Shown: positions 17,058 to 26,875, counted from the first letter of the stretch. The stretch is DNA of 64,000 nucleotides from Geobacillus thermocatenulatus (GCF_002217655.1 NZ_NEWK01000002.1:559164-623163); one strand, 5' to 3'. The notes: generated by a model from the sequence alone, not told the origin. A program made the numbers and translations.

Positions 17058-17074
17058 TTTACAGTTGCATTACA
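17058..17074 (-). promoter_or_regulatory. WalR (YycF) box upstream of the LysM hydrolase
   Basis: On the minus strand TGTAAT-GCAAC-TGTAAA matches the WalR consensus TGTWAH-N5-TGTWAH exactly. It stands about 150 bases before the hydrolase start. A 15-base palindrome, GTTACGATTCGTAAC, is adjacent at 17080-17094. Confidence 0.65.
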
Positions 17075-17111
17075 GTTGCGTTACGATTCGTAACAGGCCG
17101 CCGTTTGAAAC

Positions 17112-17140
17112 TTGCCAAACAGCAAGCTTTTCGACATAAT
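17112..17140 (+). promoter_or_regulatory. yneK promoter
   Basis: -35 TTGCCA (17112-17117), a 17-base spacer and -10 CATAAT (17135-17140), ending 56 bases before the start codon. Confidence 0.6.
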
Positions 17141-17196
17141 AGTAGACGAATCTTGCCGATGGCAAACCAGTTGATCATCATGTTGGGGTGGGAATC

Positions 17197-17631
17197 GTGC
17201 TGACCGGATGGTTTCTTTGGTTTATTTTGCTTTGGGTCGTCTTTTTGCTTGTCATGATGTCGATCGGCGGCTTTTTCATGTTCCGCAAGTTTTTGAAGCG
17301 GCTGCCGAAAGAAGATGGAAAATCGGAGCTCGACTGGCAGGAATATTACATTGAACAGACGCGCCATTTATGGGGGGAAGAAGAAAAAGCGCTGCTTGAG
17401 GAATTGGTTCGCCCTGTGCCGGAATTGTTCCGCGACGTCGCGCGGCAAAAGATTGCCGGCAAAATCGGCGAGCTTGCCTTGAAGGAGCAGGCGCCGCGCA
17501 TCACACGCGACTTGCTGATCCGCGGCTATATCATGGCAACGCCGAAGCGCGATCATAAATTTTTGATCCGGACATTGCAAGCGAAAAACATCGATCTCGC
17601 CCCTTATCAACATTTATTGGAAAGCCGCTGA
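17197..17631 (+). CDS. yneK: DUF2621-family membrane protein YneK
   Basis: A 144-residue protein with one N-terminal membrane segment (residues 3-27) and a cytoplasmic domain with the family segments KSELDWQEYYIEQTRHLW and IMATPKRDHKFLIRTL. GTG at 17197 is chosen because B. subtilis YneK also begins at this point (MLxGWFLWFI) and TTGGGGTGGG precedes it. Function unknown. Position next to ccdC is the same as in B. subtilis, here convergent with it. Confidence 0.85.
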   Translation: MLTGWFLWFILLWVVFLLVMMSIGGFFMFRKFLKRLPKEDGKSELDWQEYYIEQTRHLWGEEEKALLEELVRPVPELFRDVARQKIAGKIGELALKEQAPRITRDLLIRGYIMATPKRDHKFLIRTLQAKNIDLAPYQHLLESR

Positions 17632-17735
17632 CCAGCCTTAAGATTGGGAACTGGATATAAGCGGCTTTTTTTATGCACAAAGCTGCACGGCAAGCAGAGA
17701 CAGGGGGAGCCTTCGCCATGGCAGCCTGCCCAGCC

Positions 17736-17854
17736 AAAAGGAGCTGACCCAAAAGCGTCATTCCTCTTAAACGAAATGCAACATGATTCCATATTTTGTG
17801 GCGATATTATGAAGATAAAGAAGGGTGCCCGATCGTTTTGGGACACCCTCTTTA
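17736..17854. mobile_element. MITE-like element, copy 2, covering the ccdC stop codon
   Basis: Second copy of the element at 4168-4294, in inverted orientation and about 119 bases long. The ends are AAAAGGAGCTGACCCAAAAG and the complement of a TAAAGAGGGTGTCCCAAAA end. The inner segments GCGTCATTCCTCTnAAACGAAAT and GGAATCATG/TGAATCATG are shared. It carries the same terminal hairpin, with one base missing from the stem (GGGTGCCC against GGGACACCC). The last three bases form the TAA stop of ccdC, so the insertion appears to set the end of that protein. Confidence 0.65.
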
Positions 17855-18334
17855 GGTCAGCACGGGCGGTTTCAGCTGCGCCGCCAGCTTTCGATACGAA
17901 ACATACATCGCAATCCGCCATGGGACGATCATCGAAAACGCGAGCAAATAAAACATGCCGCTTAACTGGCGGTAGTCGATCGTTCGTCCTAAATACGTTT
18001 TCAAGCCAAGACGAATGACAATCAACCCGAGCAAAATCCAAATAAAGGATTTTGAGCGTTTCAAATAAATCTCATTGCCGCGGATTTCAAATTTCGACGT
18101 TTTAATGAGAAACAGCGAGAAGAACAGGCCGAGAATGACCGCCTCGATCAGTTCCCCGCGCGTAACGCGAAAGACCGGATCGATGAACATCAGCGCTCCG
18201 GTGCTCATAAACAGCGGTGGCAAAATAATTTTTTTGGCATTCGTCGGCTTTTCCGACGCCTTCATGCGCACAAAAAAGATGAAAAACGCCATCACAACGG
18301 CGATGAGCGATGTAACAAGCGCCAAAGCCATCAC
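17852..18334 (-). CDS. ccdC: Cytochrome c biogenesis protein CcdC
   Basis: A 160-residue membrane protein (YneJ/CcdC family) with about five helices. It lies in the conserved ccdA-ccdB-ccdC series next to yneK, as in B. subtilis. CcdC is linked to cytochrome c maturation, though in B. subtilis its loss has little effect. The stop codon lies inside the terminal repeat of the MITE-like element, so the last residues (PPVLT) may differ from the ancestral end. Between its start and ccdB about 200 bases hold no recognisable feature. Confidence 0.88.
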   Translation of the reverse strand: MMALALVTSLIAVVMAFFIFFVRMKASEKPTNAKKIILPPLFMSTGALMFIDPVFRVTRGELIEAVILGLFFSLFLIKTSKFEIRGNEIYLKRSKSFIWILLGLIVIRLGLKTYLGRTIDYRQLSGMFYLLAFSMIVPWRIAMYVSYRKLAAQLKPPVLT

Positions 18335-18532
18335 CTTCTTCCGACAAAATTCACGAACAACGCCATTATAGCAAAAAACACTTCGCTTGCCTACCGTCCT
18401 CTAAAGCCGCCTCCACCCTCGCCAAATATCGCGCTCGCTTCATCCCTCTCGGTTGCCAAGCGGAACGCAGCCAGCTGTCTTCCCGGCGCTCATAAACGGC
18501 GTCTTCCTATGCCGTACAGAGCCGAAGACCGC

Positions 18533-18889
18533 TTACAAAAGACGGGCGATCGCCTCGAGCACGCGGGTTTCTTCAAACGGCTTGACGATGAAATCGGCCG
18601 CTCCGGCTTCAATGGCCTCAACGACCATACGCTGCTGCCCGAGCGCCGAGCAGATGATGATTTTTGCCCTGGGATCGATCTCTTTAATCGCCCGCACCGC
18701 TTCAATCCCATTCATGACCGGCATCGTAATGTCCATGATGACAAGATCGGGGCGCAGACGGCGATACAGCTCGACCGCCTCTTTGCCGTTTTCCGCCTCA
18801 CCGGCTACGGTGTGATCCGTTTTTTCCAGTATGCGAGTGAGCGTCACCCGCATAAATTTCGCATCGTCAGCAATTAAAATGGCAGCCAT
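18533..18889 (-). CDS. ccdB: CheY-like single-domain response regulator CcdB/YneI
   Basis: A 118-residue receiver domain without output domain. The acidic pocket (D8, D9), the phospho-acceptor D53 in VIMDITMPVMNG, the switch serine in IICSALG and the lysine in FIVKPFEE are all present, so it should be phosphorylatable. It lies between ccdA and ccdC, where B. subtilis has the same gene. The partner kinase and the link to cytochrome c biogenesis are not known from sequence. Confidence 0.92.
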   Translation of the reverse strand: MAAILIADDAKFMRVTLTRILEKTDHTVAGEAENGKEAVELYRRLRPDLVIMDITMPVMNGIEAVRAIKEIDPRAKIIICSALGQQRMVVEAIEAGAADFIVKPFEETRVLEAIARLL

Positions 18890-18934
18890 CTTTCCATCGC
18901 CCTCTCCTCAACGATATTCCTCCAACAACAGCCG

Positions 18935-19642
18935 CTAAAAACCGGTGAAACCGCCAAACAAGCTTGTCGTATAAGCAATCAGCTTTGTCATCCAGTCAAA
19001 ATACAAAAGGATGCCCATCGCCACCATGACATAGCCGCCCGCCTTCATGATGGATGCGCTATGGCGGCGGATCCATTGCAGCTTGCCGATAAAAAAGGAC
19101 AACATGAAAAACGGAACGGCAAATCCGAGCGTATAAGCAAGCATATACACCATTCCTGAGCCCGGATTGGTGGCGGCTAGAGCGACAACCGCCACCAAAA
19201 TCGGCCCCATGCACGGCGTCCAACCGGCAGCGAACGCCATGCCGATCAGCACGGAGCCGACATATCCCGATGGCCGTTCACGAAACGAAATGCGCCGGTC
19301 TTTCAGCAAAAACGCCGGCTTCCACAGCCCGGCGACGACGAGGCCGAGAGCGACGATCACGACCGCGCCGATTTGCCGGATCGCATCTTGATAATCAACA
19401 AACAGCCTCCCAAGCAGCGAGGTGCCAAAGCCAAGCGAGATAAAAATGAGCGAGAAGCCAAGCAAAAAGCAAAGCGTATGCCATAAGCTGCGGCGGTTCA
19501 GCATCGCGTTTTCCTCTTTCAACTCGCTGACCGACACGCCGGTGATATACGATAAAAACGCCGGATAAAGCGGCAAGCAGCACGGGGAAATAAACGACAA
19601 AAACCCGGCGCCGAACGCTAAAAATAGATTGAGATCATTCAT
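18935..19642 (-). CDS. ccdA: Thiol-disulphide transporter CcdA
   Basis: A 235-residue membrane protein with six helices of the DsbD/CcdA core. The two redox cysteines are in SPCCLPLYP of the first helix and GWTPCMGPI of the fourth. CcdA passes electrons from cytoplasmic thioredoxin to apocytochrome c and to sporulation thiol enzymes outside the membrane. The ATG at 19642 is preferred over the GTG-type start at 19726 because homologues begin [17 protein letters not shown]. It is the first gene of the leftward ccdABC group. Confidence 0.95.
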   Translation of the reverse strand: MNDLNLFLAFGAGFLSFISPCCLPLYPAFLSYITGVSVSELKEENAMLNRRSLWHTLCFLLGFSLIFISLGFGTSLLGRLFVDYQDAIRQIGAVVIVALGLVVAGLWKPAFLLKDRRISFRERPSGYVGSVLIGMAFAAGWTPCMGPILVAVVALAATNPGSGMVYMLAYTLGFAVPFFMLSFFIGKLQWIRRHSASIMKAGGYVMVAMGILLYFDWMTKLIAYTTSLFGGFTGF

Positions 19643-19810
19643 TGGTGAACCAGCCCCTGCTTTTTTACTTTTTATTTTAGCAGAATTCCTTCTTCCCGTA
19701 ACGTGTTTCTCAGTGTTCCTGGTCAATTTTTCTATTTTCCATTTTGGCGTTCACTGATAAAATAGTATAAAGCACCATACACAATACTTCAAGCAAAGGA
19801 CGGTCGATTC

Positions 19811-19990
19811 GTGCCGAAATGCAAATTGTTGACCTTGATTGAACAAAAGCGGATGGAGCTTGTCGACACGGTGGCCAAAACGGGGTTAAACTCGGCGGCG
19901 GCCATGAAAATCAGCAAAGAGCTCGACACACTGCTCAACGCCTATCAGCGTGAACAAATGAAACAGCGAAAACAAAGCGCCTCCCGCTAG
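19811..19990 (+). CDS. ynzD: Spo0E-family aspartyl-phosphate phosphatase, YnzD-like
   Basis: A 59-residue protein, MPKCKLLTLIEQKRMELVDT then GLNSAAAMKISKELDTLLNAYQREQ, with the Spo0E-family signature (S)xELDxLLNxY. This family removes phosphate from Spo0A and delays sporulation. The start is GTG behind AAAGGACGG. Position between yneF and ccdA agrees with B. subtilis ynzD, although an ABC exporter pair has been inserted on one side. Promoter TTGGCG-16-TATAAA at 19744-19771 is plausible. Confidence 0.8.
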   Translation: MPKCKLLTLIEQKRMELVDTVAKTGLNSAAAMKISKELDTLLNAYQREQMKQRKQSASR

Positions 19991-20018
19991 GCGGGATGTG
20001 GCGCTTTCTTCTTTTTAT
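19974..20018 (+). terminator. Terminator overlapping the end of the Spo0E-like gene
   Basis: AAAGCGCC (19974-19981) pairs with GGCGCTTT (20000-20007) and encloses CCCGC/GCGGG, whose loop contains the TAG stop codon. TTCTTCTTTTT follows. Confidence 0.7.
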
Positions 20019-20044
20019 TCCAAGCAGGGACAAAACGCCGCCAT

Positions 20045-21823
20045 TTACGCATGAATGTCGACAAGGCCGTTTTGCAGCAAGTACATTTGGTAGTAAAGCC
20101 CTTTTTGCCCCAGCAGTTGCTGATGCGTGCCGCACTCGATGATTTCGCCGCGGTGGAGGACGAAAATTTGATCGGCGTCTTGAATCGTTGATAGACGGTG
20201 GGCGATGACGATCGTCGTCCGCCCTTTCCGCATGCGCATGAGCGCATCTTGAATCGCTTCCTCTGTTTCGGTGTCAATATGGGCGGTCGCCTCATCGAGC
20301 ACCAAAATTTTCGGATCAGCAGCGATCGTGCGAGCAAAGGAAAGAAGCTGGCGCTGACCGCTTGATAACGTCGCCCCGCGCTCGGCGAGCACATGGTCGT
20401 AACGATCAGGCAATTGCTCAATAAACGCATCGGCCTGCACGAGCCGAGCGGCCTCCTGAATGGCTTCGTCGTCCAGTTCCTGATGATACATGCGAATGTT
20501 CTCTTTGACCGTCCCATAAAACAAAAACGGATCTTGCAAGACAAGGCCGAGGCGGCGGCGCAGCTCGGCGCGCGAGTAATCGCGGATCGACCGGCCGTCA
20601 AGCAAAATATCGCCGCGGTCAAACTCATAAAAACGCATGAGCAAGTTGATGATCGAACTTTTGCCGCTACCGGTATGGCCGACAAACGCGACCGTCTGCC
20701 CTGGACGGATGACAAACGACAGCCGTTTCAGCACATCCCGTTTGCCGTCGTAGGAAAAGCTGACATCCCGAAATTCGATTTCCCCGCGCTCGATCGCATG
20801 CGGCGACCAATTTGGATTGGCCGGCGCTTCTTCTTGATGATCAAGAAGGGCAAACACGCGAGAGGCGGAAACGATCGCCTGCTGGTAAAGAGACAGGCGC
20901 ATCATCATTTGCGTCACCGGTTCGAAAAAGCGCTCCAAATAGTTGACAAACGCATACAGCACGCCAATCTCAACTGGGCCATCAAGCGCCGTGATGCCAA
21001 AAAAGCTGAGAACCACTATGATTGACAACATATACACCACATCGATCGCCGGCCGAAGCAGCAGGCCATCGAGATGGATGTTTTTCATCCCCGCCTTGTA
21101 GTGCGCTTCATTGACGGCGGCAAACTCTCGATATAAACGATGCTGCTGGCGAAACGCTTGAATGACGGCCATTCCTTGCAGCGATTCGTTCAATTTGGCG
21201 TTCAGTTCGCTCAGCCGTTCGCGCATCTCTTGATAAAACACCGAGCTGTAGCGTCGGTATGTGTGCATGATGAACGCGATCGCCGGGAGGATGAACAGGC
21301 AAAACAACGCAAGCTTAGCATCAAGCGAAAACATGGCGACAAACACGCCGATGACAAACAAGCCGTTTTGCACAAAGGCCGCTAGGACGCTGATGAACAT
21401 GTCCTTGATCGCTTCTGTATCGTTCGTCACCCGCGAAACGATGCTTCCGCCCGGCGTCCGGTCAAAATAGCTCATCCCGAGCCGGTGCACTTTCGCAAAC
21501 ACATCCATCCGCAGCGCTTGAATGACGTGCAAAGCGAGCCGCTGAAACTCGACAAGCTGGAAGTAGGAAATGATCGTTTTCAAGACGAGCACGCCGAGAT
21601 AGGCGGCGGCCAGCGCCGCCACCGGTCCAAAAGCAAGGCGGCCCGGCACCAAATAGTCGTCAATGAACACTTTCACCAAATACGGGCCGGAAAGCTCCCC
21701 GGCCGTTGCCAACAGAAGAAGCGTAAAGGCAAGCGCCGTTTCTTTTTTGTATCTTCCCATATAAGCGAGCAGCCGCCATAAAACGCGCCGCTGCTCTTTT
21801 GTTGTCAACCATCGGTCGTTCAT
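20045..21823 (-). CDS. ABC exporter half-transporter, YheH/MdlB type
   Basis: A 592-residue half-transporter: six membrane helices (about residues 20-310) fused to an ATPase domain. Walker A is GHTGSGKSS, Walker B ends LVLDEAT with the catalytic glutamate, and the switch histidine is in IAHRLST. The signature is LSSGQRQ instead of LSGGQ. Together with the downstream-coded partner this gives the one-good-site, one-degenerate-site pattern of heterodimeric multidrug exporters such as BmrCD (YheI/YheH). It is shorter than B. subtilis YheH. The partner gene lies 89 bases upstream. Confidence 0.9.
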   Translation of the reverse strand: MNDRWLTTKEQRRVLWRLLAYMGRYKKETALAFTLLLLATAGELSGPYLVKVFIDDYLVPGRLAFGPVAALAAAYLGVLVLKTIISYFQLVEFQRLALHVIQALRMDVFAKVHRLGMSYFDRTPGGSIVSRVTNDTEAIKDMFISVLAAFVQNGLFVIGVFVAMFSLDAKLALFCLFILPAIAFIMHTYRRYSSVFYQEMRERLSELNAKLNESLQGMAVIQAFRQQHRLYREFAAVNEAHYKAGMKNIHLDGLLLRPAIDVVYMLSIIVVLSFFGITALDGPVEIGVLYAFVNYLERFFEPVTQMMMRLSLYQQAIVSASRVFALLDHQEEAPANPNWSPHAIERGEIEFRDVSFSYDGKRDVLKRLSFVIRPGQTVAFVGHTGSGKSSIINLLMRFYEFDRGDILLDGRSIRDYSRAELRRRLGLVLQDPFLFYGTVKENIRMYHQELDDEAIQEAARLVQADAFIEQLPDRYDHVLAERGATLSSGQRQLLSFARTIAADPKILVLDEATAHIDTETEEAIQDALMRMRKGRTTIVIAHRLSTIQDADQIFVLHRGEIIECGTHQQLLGQKGLYYQMYLLQNGLVDIHA

Positions 21824-21912
21824 CCACTTCCCCCTATTTCACAAACAACTTGTATTTTCAAGCTTTTTGCTCCGCTCGTTTTTGGCGGGAGCTCGAACGT
21901 TCAGGTCTGTTG

Positions 21913-23652
21913 TTACTCCGCAAGCGCCTCAAGCTGTTGGCGCCGGTGCATGTCACGATACCAGCCGTCTTCTGTCATCAGCTGCTCGTGCGTTCCGGCC
22001 TGCACAATTCGTCCCCCGTCAAGGACGAGAATCCAATCGGCATGCTCAACCGCGCTTAAACGATGAGCGGCGATGATCGTCGTTTTTCCGCGCCGCTCCT
22101 GTTTGAGCGCCGCTAAAATCCGCGCCTCGGTCTTCGCATCCACAGCCGACAACGCGTCATCAAAAATGAGCACTTCTGGGTCAATGAGAAGCGCCCGGGC
22201 GATGGACAGCCGCTGTTTTTGCCCGCCGGATAGGGAAACTCCGCGCTCGCCGATGACTGTCTCATACCCGTCGGGAAACTGCAAAATGTCCTCATGGATG
22301 TCGGCCAGCCGCGCCGCCCGGACGACCTCGTCCTCTCTGGCTTCCGGCTTGGCAAAGGCGATGTTGTCGCGGACAGAGGCAGAAAACAAGAAATGGTCTT
22401 GCGGCACGTAGCCGATCGCCGAACGGAGCGCGAAAAGCGTATAATCGCGGATGTCGCGGCCGCCGAAGCGAATCTCGCCGTCATAGCCGTCAAACTCGCG
22501 CAACAGCAGGCGAAGCAGCGTCGTTTTGCCCGCCCCTGTTTTGCCGACCACGCCAAGCGTCGCCCCGCGCTCCAGCGAAAAATGAATGTCCTCGAGCGCC
22601 GGCTTTGTCTCTCCCGGATAGACGAACCGGCAAACACGGTATTCAATGTCCCCTTTTGGCGGAACATCCACGGCATCAAGGCGCTCGACGATTTCGTCCC
22701 GCTCGGCCAACAGCGCCCTCACTCGGTCGTACGAAGCGCGCCCTCGCTCCACGATGTTGAACAGCCAGCCGAACGCCAGCATCGGCCAAATGAGCAGGCC
22801 AAGGTAGGTCGTAAACGACACAAGCTCGCCGATCGTCAATTCGCCCGCCAAAACCATTTGACTGCCAAACGCCACAGCAAGAAAAAACGACAGCCCGACA
22901 AGCAGGCCGATCGTCGGGTCGAACAAGGCGTCAATTTTGGCGACAGCGATGTTTTTCGCCACGACGTCTTCCGATTGACGGCGAAACGCTTCCACATCTT
23001 GTTTCTCATAACCGAACGCCTTGATCACGCGAATGCCGCTGATGCTTTCCTGAACCTTGTCGTTCAGCGACGAAAACGCTTCTTGCGCCGTCAAAAACCG
23101 GCGATGGAGCATCGTTCCGTAGCGGCTTGTCGCCGCCGCCATCACGGGCATCGGCAATAGGCTGATGAGCGTCAGCTTCCAGCTGATCGAAAACGCCATC
23201 GTCGCCAACACGAACCCGCCAAGCGTCACTGAGTCAACAAGCGTCAAAATTCCGCTTCCGACCGTCTGCTGAATCGCCTGCAAATCGTTCGTCGCATGGG
23301 CCATCAAATCGCCGATCCGCTTCCGCTGGTAAAACGACGGCGACATGTTCGTAAAATGCTGATACAGCTCGTTTCGCAGCTGGCGGGCAAGCTTGACCGC
23401 TGAACCGAAAATGAAAATGCGCCAAGCGTAGCGGAGCCCGTAAAGCGCCGCCGCAACGGCGGCGAGGACGGCGATCCAACGGATGAGCACTTCTTTTGTC
23501 ATCGTGCCGTTTTTCATATGATCGACCAACAAGCCGATCACTTTCGGCGGGACGGTCTCCAAAAACGCCACGATGACAAGCACGAAAATGCCAGTGATAT
23601 ACGCCTTCTTTTCTTGGCGGAAAAACCAAAACAAATCGCGAAATACGCGCAT
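21913..23652 (-). CDS. ABC exporter half-transporter, YheI/MdlA type
   Basis: A 579-residue half-transporter that begins MRVFRDLFWFFRQEKKAY behind GAAAGGAGGGCG. It resembles B. subtilis YheI (BmrC) along its length, e.g. RIGDLMAHATNDLQAIQQTVGSG and LGLLIWPMLAFGWL. Walker A is GKTGAGKTT and the signature LSGGQKQR. The Walker B reads LIFDDALSAVD, so the catalytic glutamate is replaced by aspartate, as in the degenerate site of heterodimeric exporters. It most likely pairs with the adjacent half-transporter to expel drugs or peptides or lipids. Confidence 0.92.
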   Translation of the reverse strand: MRVFRDLFWFFRQEKKAYITGIFVLVIVAFLETVPPKVIGLLVDHMKNGTMTKEVLIRWIAVLAAVAAALYGLRYAWRIFIFGSAVKLARQLRNELYQHFTNMSPSFYQRKRIGDLMAHATNDLQAIQQTVGSGILTLVDSVTLGGFVLATMAFSISWKLTLISLLPMPVMAAATSRYGTMLHRRFLTAQEAFSSLNDKVQESISGIRVIKAFGYEKQDVEAFRRQSEDVVAKNIAVAKIDALFDPTIGLLVGLSFFLAVAFGSQMVLAGELTIGELVSFTTYLGLLIWPMLAFGWLFNIVERGRASYDRVRALLAERDEIVERLDAVDVPPKGDIEYRVCRFVYPGETKPALEDIHFSLERGATLGVVGKTGAGKTTLLRLLLREFDGYDGEIRFGGRDIRDYTLFALRSAIGYVPQDHFLFSASVRDNIAFAKPEAREDEVVRAARLADIHEDILQFPDGYETVIGERGVSLSGGQKQRLSIARALLIDPEVLIFDDALSAVDAKTEARILAALKQERRGKTTIIAAHRLSAVEHADWILVLDGGRIVQAGTHEQLMTEDGWYRDMHRRQQLEALAE

Positions 23653-23742
23653 AAGGCCCGCCCTCCTTTCATTTGGCTGACGAACAATCGCCATATTATT
23701 GTAACAAAACTAGAAAAATTTTGAAAGAACATTTTAGCAAAA

Positions 23743-23772
23743 TAAAAAGACACTCTCGATCGAGTGTCCGTT
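23743..23772 (-). terminator. yneF terminator
   Basis: GACACTC (23749-23755) and GAGTGTC (23762-23768) form the stem around a TCGATC core. Leftward the RNA continues TTTTTATTTTG. Confidence 0.8.
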
Positions 23773-23776
23773 TCGC

Positions 23777-23989
23777 TTATTTCAGTTGATTGTTCATCAT
23801 TTTCATCATCTGATTGATTTTCTTCTGGGATGGCGTCATTCCCATTTGCATCATCATCATGCGAATCATTTGTTCATTGATCGGCGGGTTTTTCTTCAAA
23901 TAATTGATCATCGTTTTGCGGGCGACGAAAAATCCGATCGCCACCCCGGCGATGAGCGCCAGCACGCCAACGAGAATCGTACCCCACAT
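23777..23989 (-). CDS. yneF: UPF0154 membrane protein YneF
   Basis: A 70-residue protein with one N-terminal membrane helix (about residues 3-24) and a basic, methionine-rich tail ([25 protein letters not shown]). Length and the [14 protein letters not shown] block identify the YneF family (UPF0154). Function unknown. It lies beside sirA and tkt as in B. subtilis. Confidence 0.92.
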   Translation of the reverse strand: MWGTILVGVLALIAGVAIGFFVARKTMINYLKKNPPINEQMIRMMMMQMGMTPSQKKINQMMKMMNNQLK

Positions 23990-24078
23990 AACAGCGATTT
24001 TCCTCCTTCTTGTTGTCTCCCTAACAGTGTACTAAACGATGCGCCATTAGACAATATTTCGCGACAAAAATCTTGTCA

Positions 24079-24516
24079 TTACGCAAATTTTCTTCCTTGC
24101 CGAGGCGCAGACAGCCAGTAGTAGTCGGCAAAATCGGCATCGACCGCCAAAAACGTCGGCGAAAGCCGAGCGAGCGCCCGCCCGATGTCCGCGGCAAGCG
24201 GCGCGCTGTCGGCGACAAGAAGCAAGCGGCGCTTTTGCACGACAAGCAGCGCTTCCTCGCCGGCATCGGTTTGCAAAACAAACATATTGCGCTCCAAATT
24301 TTTGCCGACGCGACCGGCAAAATGTTGCTTTAAGCCAAGTTCCAGACGCGAAAAGGACAGCCGTTCGGTGATAAATTCAACTTGCTTGCGGCAAATCGCC
24401 TTCAGCGGCGCTTTCGCGTATTGATGCTCACGAAGCAGTTCGACAATTTTTTCCGCCCGATGACGGTAATGCGATGCCACATCGTCATTCAACAAATAAA
24501 TCCAATAGCGGACCAT
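24079..24516 (-). CDS. sirA: Sporulation inhibitor of replication SirA
   Basis: A 145-residue protein in the place of B. subtilis yneE (sirA), between yneF and tkt. It shares the N-terminal RYWIYLLNDDVASHY and the C-terminal SPTFLAVDADFADYYWL blocks with SirA. SirA binds the N-terminal domain of DnaA and blocks new rounds of replication once sporulation starts. The ATG at 24516 follows AATGGGGGATGGGG. A TTGTCGAT sequence about 90 bases upstream resembles a Spo0A box (TTGTCGAA) with one mismatch. Confidence 0.85.
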   Translation of the reverse strand: MVRYWIYLLNDDVASHYRHRAEKIVELLREHQYAKAPLKAICRKQVEFITERLSFSRLELGLKQHFAGRVGKNLERNMFVLQTDAGEEALLVVQKRRLLLVADSAPLAADIGRALARLSPTFLAVDADFADYYWLSAPRQGRKFA

Positions 24517-24726
24517 GCCCCATCCCCCATTTCTGTTCAATCTATTTTCTATTATAGAAAAGGAAAGGGGAAAAATATGTCTATTGACGGCAAGTTTTTT
24601 CACTAACATTGTCGATTTTTGTTTAAGACAGCCATGCGGCCGCAAACAGGCCAACACGCCATGAACAAGCCTTCGCCCTCGATTCAACCTCGAAAATACT
24701 TGACCAAGGCGCAGCCATCTTTCACA

Positions 24727-24763
24727 AAAACAAGCTGCCCCTGCAACAACGCAAGGGCAGCTT
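24727..24763 (-). terminator. tkt terminator
   Basis: AAGCTGCCC (24732-24740) pairs with GGGCAGCTT (24755-24763), with further pairing of GC-rich inner bases. Leftward the stem is followed by GTTTTTGTG. Confidence 0.8.
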
Positions 24764-24768
24764 TCCGG

Positions 24769-26775
24769 TTACTTGCCGAGCAGCGCTTTTGTGCGGCGGA
24801 CGACGTTGTCAACCGTAAAGCCATACTCAGCCATGATTTTCTCTCCCGGAGCGGAAGCACCGAATCGGTCGATGGCCAAAATGTCGCCCTCGGCGCCAAC
24901 GTAGCGCTCCCAACCTAGCGACGCGCCCATTTCAATGGCGAGCCGCTTCGTCACGGCCGGCGGAAGCACTTCATCGCGGTACGATTTGGGCTGCGCTTCG
25001 AAGCGGTCCCACGATGGCATGCTGATGACGGAGACATGGATGCCCTCAGCGGCAAGCGCTTCTTGCGCTTTGACGGCCAGACCGACTTCCGAGCCAGTCG
25101 CCAACAACAGCGCCTCCGGAGCGCCGTTTTTCGCCGGTGAAACGACGTACGCACCTTTTTTCACGCCTTCATACGCCAACTCAGCTGTTGCCGCCAACGT
25201 CGGCACATCTTGACGCGTCAAGACGAGCGCAGTCGGCTTGTCCGTCGATTCGAGCGCCAGCCGCCATGCGGCCGCCGTTTCATTGGCATCAGCCGGTCGG
25301 ATGACCGACAAGTTCGGCATCGCCCGAAGTGAAGCGAGATGTTCGATCGGCTCGTGCGTCGGGCCGTCTTCGCCGACGGCGATGCTGTCGTGCGTCAAGA
25401 CGTAGATGACCGGCAAGCCCATCAGCGCCGCCAAGCGGATCGCCGGACGCAAATAGTCAGAGAACACGAAGAACGTGCCGCCGAACACTTTCAACCCGCC
25501 GTGAAGCACCATGCCGTTCAGCGCCGCCCCCATGGCAAATTCGCGCACGCCAAACCAAACGTTGCGCCCTTCGTAGCTGTCCGGCAAGAAGTTGCCGCCG
25601 CCTTTGATGAGCGTTTTATTCGAGCTTGCCAAGTCCGCCGAACCGCCAAACAATTGCGGCACCGCTTTGGCGATGGCGTTGATCACTTCCCCGGACGATG
25701 AGCGGGTCGCCAGGCTTTTGCCCGCTTCATACACCGGCAGCGCCGCCTCCCAGCCATCCGGAAGCTTCCCTTCAATCGCCCGCTTCAGCTCGGCGGCCAG
25801 CTCCGGATGCGCCCGTTCGTACGAGGCGAACTGTTCGTTCCATTCCGCTTCTTTTTTCGCACCGGCCTCTTGCACTGTTTCTCGGAAATGGGCATATACT
25901 TCTTCCGGTACATAAAAATCTTCAGCAAACGTCCAGCGGTACGCTTCCTTCGTCAGCTTCGCCTCTTGGGCGCCGAGCGGAGCGCCGTGGACGCCGGACG
26001 TGCCCGCTTTATTTGGCGCGCCATAGCCAATCGTTGTTTTGACTTCAATGAGCGTCGGCCGGTCAAGGTCCGCCCTCGCCTCCTCGAGCGCTTTGGCAAT
26101 TTCTTCAATATTGTTGCCGTCCTCAACGCGCAAATATTGCCAACCGTACGCTTGGAAACGTTGGGCGACGTTTTCCGAGAACGACAGATTGAGCTCCCCG
26201 TCCAGCGAAATGTCGTTCGAGTCATACAGGACGATCAGACGACCGAGCTTCAAGTGGCCGGCGAGTGACGCCGCTTCGCTCGCCACGCCTTCCATCAAGT
26301 CGCCGTCGCCGCAAATGGCGTACGTATAATGGTTGATGATCTCAAACCCGTCGCGGTTGTATGTAGCCGCCAAATGCCGCTCCGCCATGGCCATGCCGAC
26401 CGCCATCGCGATCCCTTGGCCGAGCGGTCCCGTCGTCGCTTCCACCCCCGGCGTGTGGCCGTATTCCGGATGCCCCGGCGTTTTGCTTCCCCATTGGCGG
26501 AACTGCTTCAAGTCATCCATCGTGACATCGTAGCCGCTTAAATGCAACAAGCTGTAAAGCAGCATCGATCCGTGTCCCGCTGACAAGACAAACCGGTCGC
26601 GGTTGAACCAGTTTGGATTCGCCGGGTTATGATTCATAAATTTCGTCCAAAGCGTGTACGCCATCGGCGCCGCGCCCATTGGCATGCCCGGGTGACCGGA
26701 TTTCGCTTTTTCGATCGCGTCAATCGACAGCGTTCGAATCGTCGTAATCGCCAATTCCTCGATTGAATGCGCCAT
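24769..26775 (-). CDS. tkt: Transketolase
   Basis: Transketolase (668 residues) moves two-carbon units between sugar phosphates in the pentose phosphate pathway, using thiamine diphosphate. The cofactor segment [18 protein letters not shown] lies near residues 155-172. The sugar-phosphate and pyrimidine domains follow with [17 protein letters not shown] and [22 protein letters not shown] at 26775 behind AAGGGAGGAAG is chosen over 26817. Position between sirA and ynzC is conserved. Confidence 0.97.
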   Translation of the reverse strand: MAHSIEELAITTIRTLSIDAIEKAKSGHPGMPMGAAPMAYTLWTKFMNHNPANPNWFNRDRFVLSAGHGSMLLYSLLHLSGYDVTMDDLKQFRQWGSKTPGHPEYGHTPGVEATTGPLGQGIAMAVGMAMAERHLAATYNRDGFEIINHYTYAICGDGDLMEGVASEAASLAGHLKLGRLIVLYDSNDISLDGELNLSFSENVAQRFQAYGWQYLRVEDGNNIEEIAKALEEARADLDRPTLIEVKTTIGYGAPNKAGTSGVHGAPLGAQEAKLTKEAYRWTFAEDFYVPEEVYAHFRETVQEAGAKKEAEWNEQFASYERAHPELAAELKRAIEGKLPDGWEAALPVYEAGKSLATRSSSGEVINAIAKAVPQLFGGSADLASSNKTLIKGGGNFLPDSYEGRNVWFGVREFAMGAALNGMVLHGGLKVFGGTFFVFSDYLRPAIRLAALMGLPVIYVLTHDSIAVGEDGPTHEPIEHLASLRAMPNLSVIRPADANETAAAWRLALESTDKPTALVLTRQDVPTLAATAELAYEGVKKGAYVVSPAKNGAPEALLLATGSEVGLAVKAQEALAAEGIHVSVISMPSWDRFEAQPKSYRDEVLPPAVTKRLAIEMGASLGWERYVGAEGDILAIDRFGASAPGEKIMAEYGFTVDNVVRRTKALLGK

Positions 26776-26875
26776 CGTCTTCCTCCCTTTCATCAACATG
26801 GTGTCATTTACTATCATATAGAAAATCGATCGGCTTGTACAACGTTATTTTCCGGGCCACCCCTCTTTCGACCGT

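Noticed and set aside
18335-18532. Small gene between ccdC and ccdB
   Set aside because: No frame has a ribosome binding site or a recognisable product; the stretch appears to be spacer.
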